In this document: piece after piece, positions 60,692 through 64,000 of the stretch
How the letters are laid out: every line of letters starts with the position of its first letter
How positions within the stretch are numbered: position 1 is the first letter of the stretch
Source: Prochlorococcus sp. AG-402-K10
GTDB lineage: Bacteria; Cyanobacteriota; Cyanobacteriia; PCC-6307; Cyanobiaceae
NCBI GenBank assembly: GCA_003216835.1
Contig: QCIF01000001.1
Span: 186,001 to 250,000, forward strand
DNA: 64,000 nt
Reading direction: 5' to 3'
Position numbers and translations under genes: made by a program
Notes under the pieces: generated by a model
The model's input: only the letters and a program-made list of their open reading frames with translations
What the model was told of the DNA's origin: nothing
The model's database searches: none

Positions 60692-61915
60692 ATGAATAAG
60701 ATTTTGACATGGGACGATTTAAATAAAATTGAGATTGAAGATCTTGATAGAATCAATGGTATTAATAATTCCTATTCAAATTTAAGATTATTTGGTCATA
60801 ACGAAGATGATGTAATAGTTACTCTCTATAGGGATAGGCATTCATGGTGTCCTTATTGTCAGAAAATATGGTTATGGCTTGAATTCAAAAAAATTCCTTA
60901 CAGAGTCAAAAAAATAAATATGTTTTGCTATGGTCAAAAGGAAAGTTGGTTCCTTGATAAAGTCAGATCAGGTAAATTACCTGCAATAGAATTTAAAGGA
61001 CAAATTATTACTGAAAGCGATAACATCATAGCTTTATTAGAAAATGAATTTGGAGCACTTGGGACTTTTATAACATCACGTCACCTTAGAGAAACTCGAA
61101 AATTAGAAAGGGAAATTTTCAGATCATGGTGTAATTGGCTTTGCAGAGAAAGCTTTAATATTATGGATAGCTCTTTTAGAAAAAAAAGATTTAAAGAATC
61201 TATTTTCAAATTAGAAAAAATCTTAAGCACTTCAAAAACAGGTTTTATTGATCCATCAGTTTCTGATTCAGGAAAAATAGAACCTGGAACTGGAGATATA
61301 ATTTTTATTCCCTATATGGAAAGAATGAATGCATCATTAGCCTATTACAAAGGATTTAACTTAAGAGAAAATTATACCTATATCAATAATTGGATAACAC
61401 TCTTTGAAAATACAAGTTCATATAGGGGTACTCAAGGAGATTTTCATACACACTCTCATGATTTACCTCCCCAAATGGGTGGTTGTTTTAAAGAGATTAA
61501 TGATCAACAAGTTTCCTTCTCTATTTCAATAGATAATGGAGAAGGTCTTGGCAACTTAGAATTCAATAAAGAATTTGACTTAAATTACTACGCAAAATTT
61601 GCTCTTAAAAGGGTTGCAAAACATAAAGAGAATATTATCAAAGTCAACCCATACAATAAAGGCCTATTCGAAGAATCATTAAGATCTGCTCTTACACATA
61701 TGGTCACAGGGGAAGTATACAAACCTCAATATTATGCAGGAGAATCTTTAAAATATTTGAAAAACAGAATTTCAGTACCTAGAGATATGCCAGTTATTTC
61801 TGCGAGGATATTAAGACAATCGTTAAATAAAATCGAGTCACTTAGTGATAATAAAGAGATCGAAAAAATACCTGTCAGGAATAGGTACGATCAGGATCCA
61901 AGGAACTTTCAGTAA
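60692..61915 (+). CDS. Glutathione S-transferase-like protein (CPYC type)
   Basis: A 407-residue protein. The thioredoxin-fold part (about 35-115) has a glutaredoxin-like WCPYC (52-56) and LPAIEFKGQIITESDNI. A helical GST C-terminal domain follows, and the last 150 residues (FDLNYYAKFALKRV...) are a further part not seen in standard 220-residue GSTs. The redox cysteine pair suggests thiol transfer rather than classical conjugation. ATG start. Divergent from gor, so a shared control of glutathione use is plausible. Confidence 0.85.
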   Translation: MNKILTWDDLNKIEIEDLDRINGINNSYSNLRLFGHNEDDVIVTLYRDRHSWCPYCQKIWLWLEFKKIPYRVKKINMFCYGQKESWFLDKVRSGKLPAIEFKGQIITESDNIIALLENEFGALGTFITSRHLRETRKLEREIFRSWCNWLCRESFNIMDSSFRKKRFKESIFKLEKILSTSKTGFIDPSVSDSGKIEPGTGDIIFIPYMERMNASLAYYKGFNLRENYTYINNWITLFENTSSYRGTQGDFHTHSHDLPPQMGGCFKEINDQQVSFSISIDNGEGLGNLEFNKEFDLNYYAKFALKRVAKHKENIIKVNPYNKGLFEESLRSALTHMVTGEVYKPQYYAGESLKYLKNRISVPRDMPVISARILRQSLNKIESLSDNKEIEKIPVRNRYDQDPRNFQ

Positions 61916-61917
61916 AA

Positions 61918-63309
61918 TTATTTATAATTTTTTCTTGAGTCTATTTGAAGTAAATCTCTAATTTTTTGAACTTGACTTGCAATATTAGGATCAGTTGACA
62001 ATTTTTTTTCGACTTGTTCAATAGCATACATTACAGTTGTATGGTCCTTACCTCCAAATTCTTCTCCAATCCTTGGGAGACTGAGATCAGTTCCTTGTCT
62101 CATAAGATACATTCCTATCTGCCTAGCTTGACTTACTTGCTTCCTCCTACTTGAACTAATCAATTCATCAGTTGAAACTTTAAAAAATTCAGATACTTTG
62201 TTTATAACTTGATTTGGAGTAACAACAACACCCACACTATTAGGGTCAAGCATTGGAGCAATTGACTGAACTGTTAATGGCAATCCAGTAATTGAAGCAA
62301 ATGCAACAGCTCTAGTAAATGCACCTTCTAATTCTCTAATATTTGAAGTGAATCTGCCTGCTATAAATTGAATTAAATCTCTTGGTAGACTCATTCTTTC
62401 TTGTTCTGCCTTTTTCTGAAGAATAGCAACCCTGGTTTCAAGATCTGGAGATTGTATATCGGCAGTCATCCCCATTGAGAATCTAGAAATTAATCTCTCT
62501 TGAATTCCCGATAATTGATTTGGAGGCCTATCACTTGCAATAACTATTTGACTTCCTGATTCATGAAGTGCATTAAATGTATGAAAAAATTCCTCCTGAG
62601 TATATTCTTTACCTTCTAAAAACTGTATATCATCTATTAAAATTAAGTCCACATTTCTATATTTATCTCTAATAGCAGTCATTCCATCTCTCCGTATACC
62701 GCTAATAACATCATTAGTAAAAGTTTCTGTCGAGACATATTTAACTTTAGCTTCTGGATCTATTTCTACTCGATAATGGCCAATTGCCTGCATTAAATGA
62801 GTTTTTCCAAGGCCAACTCCACCACAAATAAATAATGGGTTAAATTCTCTGCCAGGAGATTCCGCAACGGCCAAAGCTGCAGCATGAGCCAACCTACTAT
62901 TTGGACCAACTACAAATCTTTTAAATACATAACGTAAATTTAAAGAGTTAGGATTTTTGTATCTATTCTTGGTATTGTCTTGGTTGTTTGAAAAAGATTT
63001 TTCTTGAATATTAATATTCTTTTCTTTTAAATTTTCTTTAGATTCAGATATCCTGTTGATATTAGCTTCAGATTTAAAAATTACTTTAACATTATGTCCA
63101 CATATTTCTTCTGCAGCTTTTTCAATAGTTTCACAATAGTTTTTCCTCAACCAATCACTTGCAAAATTATTTGGAGCAATCAAAGTCAACAAGCCATTCT
63201 CAAAACAATTAAATTTAGCAGGCCTTATCCAAGTTTCGAAAGAAGGCTTACTTAAATTTTTTTGGAGTAATTGTTGAACTTCCGCCCAAATAGGATTAGT
63301 TGCTTGCAA
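61918..63309 (-). CDS. dnaA: Replication initiator DnaA
   Basis: AAA+ protein that opens the replication origin. Domains: N-terminal DnaB-interaction domain (1-90), a low-complexity linker (about 92-122), AAA+ core with [13 protein letters not shown] and [13 protein letters not shown], and the DNA-binding domain with [11 protein letters not shown]. Length 463 is typical. The start is TTG. A perfect palindrome lies just upstream. No dnaN, recF or gyr gene is adjacent, so this dnaA is not at a classical dnaA-dnaN origin cluster. Confidence 0.97.
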   Translation of the reverse strand: MQATNPIWAEVQQLLQKNLSKPSFETWIRPAKFNCFENGLLTLIAPNNFASDWLRKNYCETIEKAAEEICGHNVKVIFKSEANINRISESKENLKEKNINIQEKSFSNNQDNTKNRYKNPNSLNLRYVFKRFVVGPNSRLAHAAALAVAESPGREFNPLFICGGVGLGKTHLMQAIGHYRVEIDPEAKVKYVSTETFTNDVISGIRRDGMTAIRDKYRNVDLILIDDIQFLEGKEYTQEEFFHTFNALHESGSQIVIASDRPPNQLSGIQERLISRFSMGMTADIQSPDLETRVAILQKKAEQERMSLPRDLIQFIAGRFTSNIRELEGAFTRAVAFASITGLPLTVQSIAPMLDPNSVGVVVTPNQVINKVSEFFKVSTDELISSSRRKQVSQARQIGMYLMRQGTDLSLPRIGEEFGGKDHTTVMYAIEQVEKKLSTDPNIASQVQKIRDLLQIDSRKNYK

Positions 63310-63313
63310 AATT

Positions 63314-63329
63314 TTTATCTATAGATAAA
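63314..63329. promoter_or_regulatory. 16-bp perfect palindrome upstream of dnaA
   Basis: TTTATCTATAGATAAA is a perfect inverted repeat that ends five bases before the dnaA TTG start. Each strand reads TTATCTATA, which matches seven of nine positions of the DnaA box TTATCCACA. In RNA it could form a stem of six pairs with a TATA loop next to the start codon. It may be a site for DnaA autoregulation; this is inference. Confidence 0.6.
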
Positions 63330-63487
63330 CAATATAGTTGGAATTTAATAATTGGCCATTTTCTAATCATAAGATCATGATAAATTTAAGATTTTTTAAC
63401 AATGGAGATTATGGATTTGTAAGAAATATTTTATTTTTTTAAGTTTATAATTAATAGAAATTTCCAATTATTTTTTTGGCTAAATCA

Positions 63488-64000
63488 TTGCTTATAATAA
63501 TGGCTAAGTGGCATGGTTTTGGTCGTTGCAAAACAAGGTTATCTAAAGATATAGGTAAAATTAATTCTTCAAAAGTGCAAAGTGTAATGACAAAACATAC
63601 ACTATCAGTAGCTAAATCTATCAAAAAAAGAGGATTAATTGATATTTCTCTAGCAATATCTGGAGTTGGATTTAATAAGAGTAGAAGATGGTCTAATCAA
63701 TTAGGAATTAGCAACTTTAATTTACAAGGGAGAGGTTGCTTAGGAGAAAGAATGAAAAGACAAATAATAATTAATAAACAATCCGTTTTTAACAAAAAAA
63801 TCAAAAATATAATTCTTATTGGGACTGATCTTCCAGATTTATGTCATTTAGATATATTAAATACCATCAAAGAACTTAAAAAAAATGATCTAATTTTAGG
63901 TCCATCAAATGATGGAGGTTATTGGCTTATTGCTTTCTCTGAAAAAATATTATCCTCTCATTTACATTTACCTTTCATAAATATCAAGTGGAGTTCGGAG
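63488..64000 (+). CDS. TIGR04282-type glycosyltransferase (DUF2064), truncated at the window edge
   Basis: The frame stays open to base 64000. It reads LIIMAKWHGFGRCKTRLSKD at its start, matching the LIIFAKxPxxGRxKTRL opening of TIGR04282 (nucleotidyltransferase-fold) glycosyltransferases, then IGTDLPDL and GPSNDGGYWLI. Because the first strand includes LIIMAK, the likely start is TTG 63488 (or TTG 63476) rather than ATG 63500. It is divergent from dnaA. The 3' end is missing. In cyanobacteria these genes often sit with other envelope glycan genes; the substrate is unknown. Confidence 0.8.
   Translation, partial: MLIIMAKWHGFGRCKTRLSKDIGKINSSKVQSVMTKHTLSVAKSIKKRGLIDISLAISGVGFNKSRRWSNQLGISNFNLQGRGCLGERMKRQIIINKQSVFNKKIKNIILIGTDLPDLCHLDILNTIKELKKNDLILGPSNDGGYWLIAFSEKILSSHLHLPFINIKWSSE

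Noticed and set aside
63310..63487. A replication origin next to dnaA.
   Set aside because: Only one DnaA-box-like palindrome is seen, there is no box cluster, and dnaN is not adjacent. In Prochlorococcus dnaA is known to lie away from dnaN.
1..64000. A genomic island, prophage or defence system.
   Set aside because: All genes fit core cyanobacterial functions, with no integrase, transposase, restriction or toxin genes and no abrupt change in base composition by eye.

Overview
The window is AT-rich (GC roughly 30% by eye), very gene-dense DNA. It reads as the core genome of a high-light-type Prochlorococcus (marine picocyanobacterium). Support comes from a plastocyanin gene, cyanobacterial NDH-1 subunits (NdhD, NdhL), phylloquinone genes (menB, menD), glycogen genes (glgA, glgB), a cyAbrB-type regulator, Ycf51, DUF3007, DUF760, DUF1350 and DUF4336 proteins, a group 2 sigma factor, and the conserved order tRNA-Leu, ndhL, DUF3007, trpA. 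I see no insertion sequence, prophage, CRISPR array, rRNA or genomic island. The exact strain or ecotype cannot be decided from reading alone.

Layout. 1-2539 (-): small membrane protein, hisS, DEDDh exonuclease. 2671-3393 (+): DUF1350 protein. 3390-9928 (-): acs, long-chain prenyl diphosphate synthase, murI, amidase, nitrilase-family amidohydrolase, comB. 10054-13659 (+): aroA, MnmC-like methyltransferase, glmU. 13661-19192 (-): murF, glgA, menB, menD. 19248-20210 (+): lepB, DUF760. 20222-25308 (-): a compact cluster of a DUF697-type membrane protein, the manganese ABC transporter mntC-mntA-mntB, and a DUF4336 protein. 25472-34532 (+): RHH-like small protein, trpS, thrS, glk, thrB, ndhD, M3 peptidase. 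34522-40839 (-): alpha/beta hydrolase, folB, proA, a 1322-residue TamB-like protein. 40903-51206 (+): ycf51, helix-hairpin-helix-like protein, small secreted protein, CocE-type hydrolase, glgB, hemE, SDR, petE, clpB. 51252-64000: QueD/PTPS-like protein, hisIE, group 2 sigma factor with YkvA and HTH-like proteins, YCII protein, cyAbrB, trpA, DUF3007, ndhL, tRNA-Leu(UAA), pyrC, Na+/Ca2+-type antiporter, gor, a glutathione S-transferase, dnaA, and a truncated TIGR04282-type glycosyltransferase at the right edge.

How the genes work together. The themes are cell-wall synthesis and turnover (murI, murF, glmU, amidase), carbon storage and overflow (glgA, glgB, glk, acs), photosynthetic electron transport and its cofactors (menB, menD, prenyl synthase, petE, ndhD, ndhL, hemE, manganese import for the oxygen-evolving complex), amino-acid and tRNA-charging genes, glutathione redox (gor and GST, divergent), and regulation (sigma factor, cyAbrB, dnaA).

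No gene-free stretch exceeds 300 bases. The longest gaps are 54295-54505, 52446-52640 and 1579-1765. Features not explained by the genes include a perfect 11-bp tandem repeat in front of the sigma factor gene, a perfect 16-bp palindrome carrying two DnaA-box-like sequences right before dnaA, many TTG start codons, and convergent genes whose ends touch or overlap. I find no convincing undescribed multi-gene system. The nearest candidates are the DUF697-mntCAB-DUF4336 cluster and the sigma-YkvA-HTH cluster.
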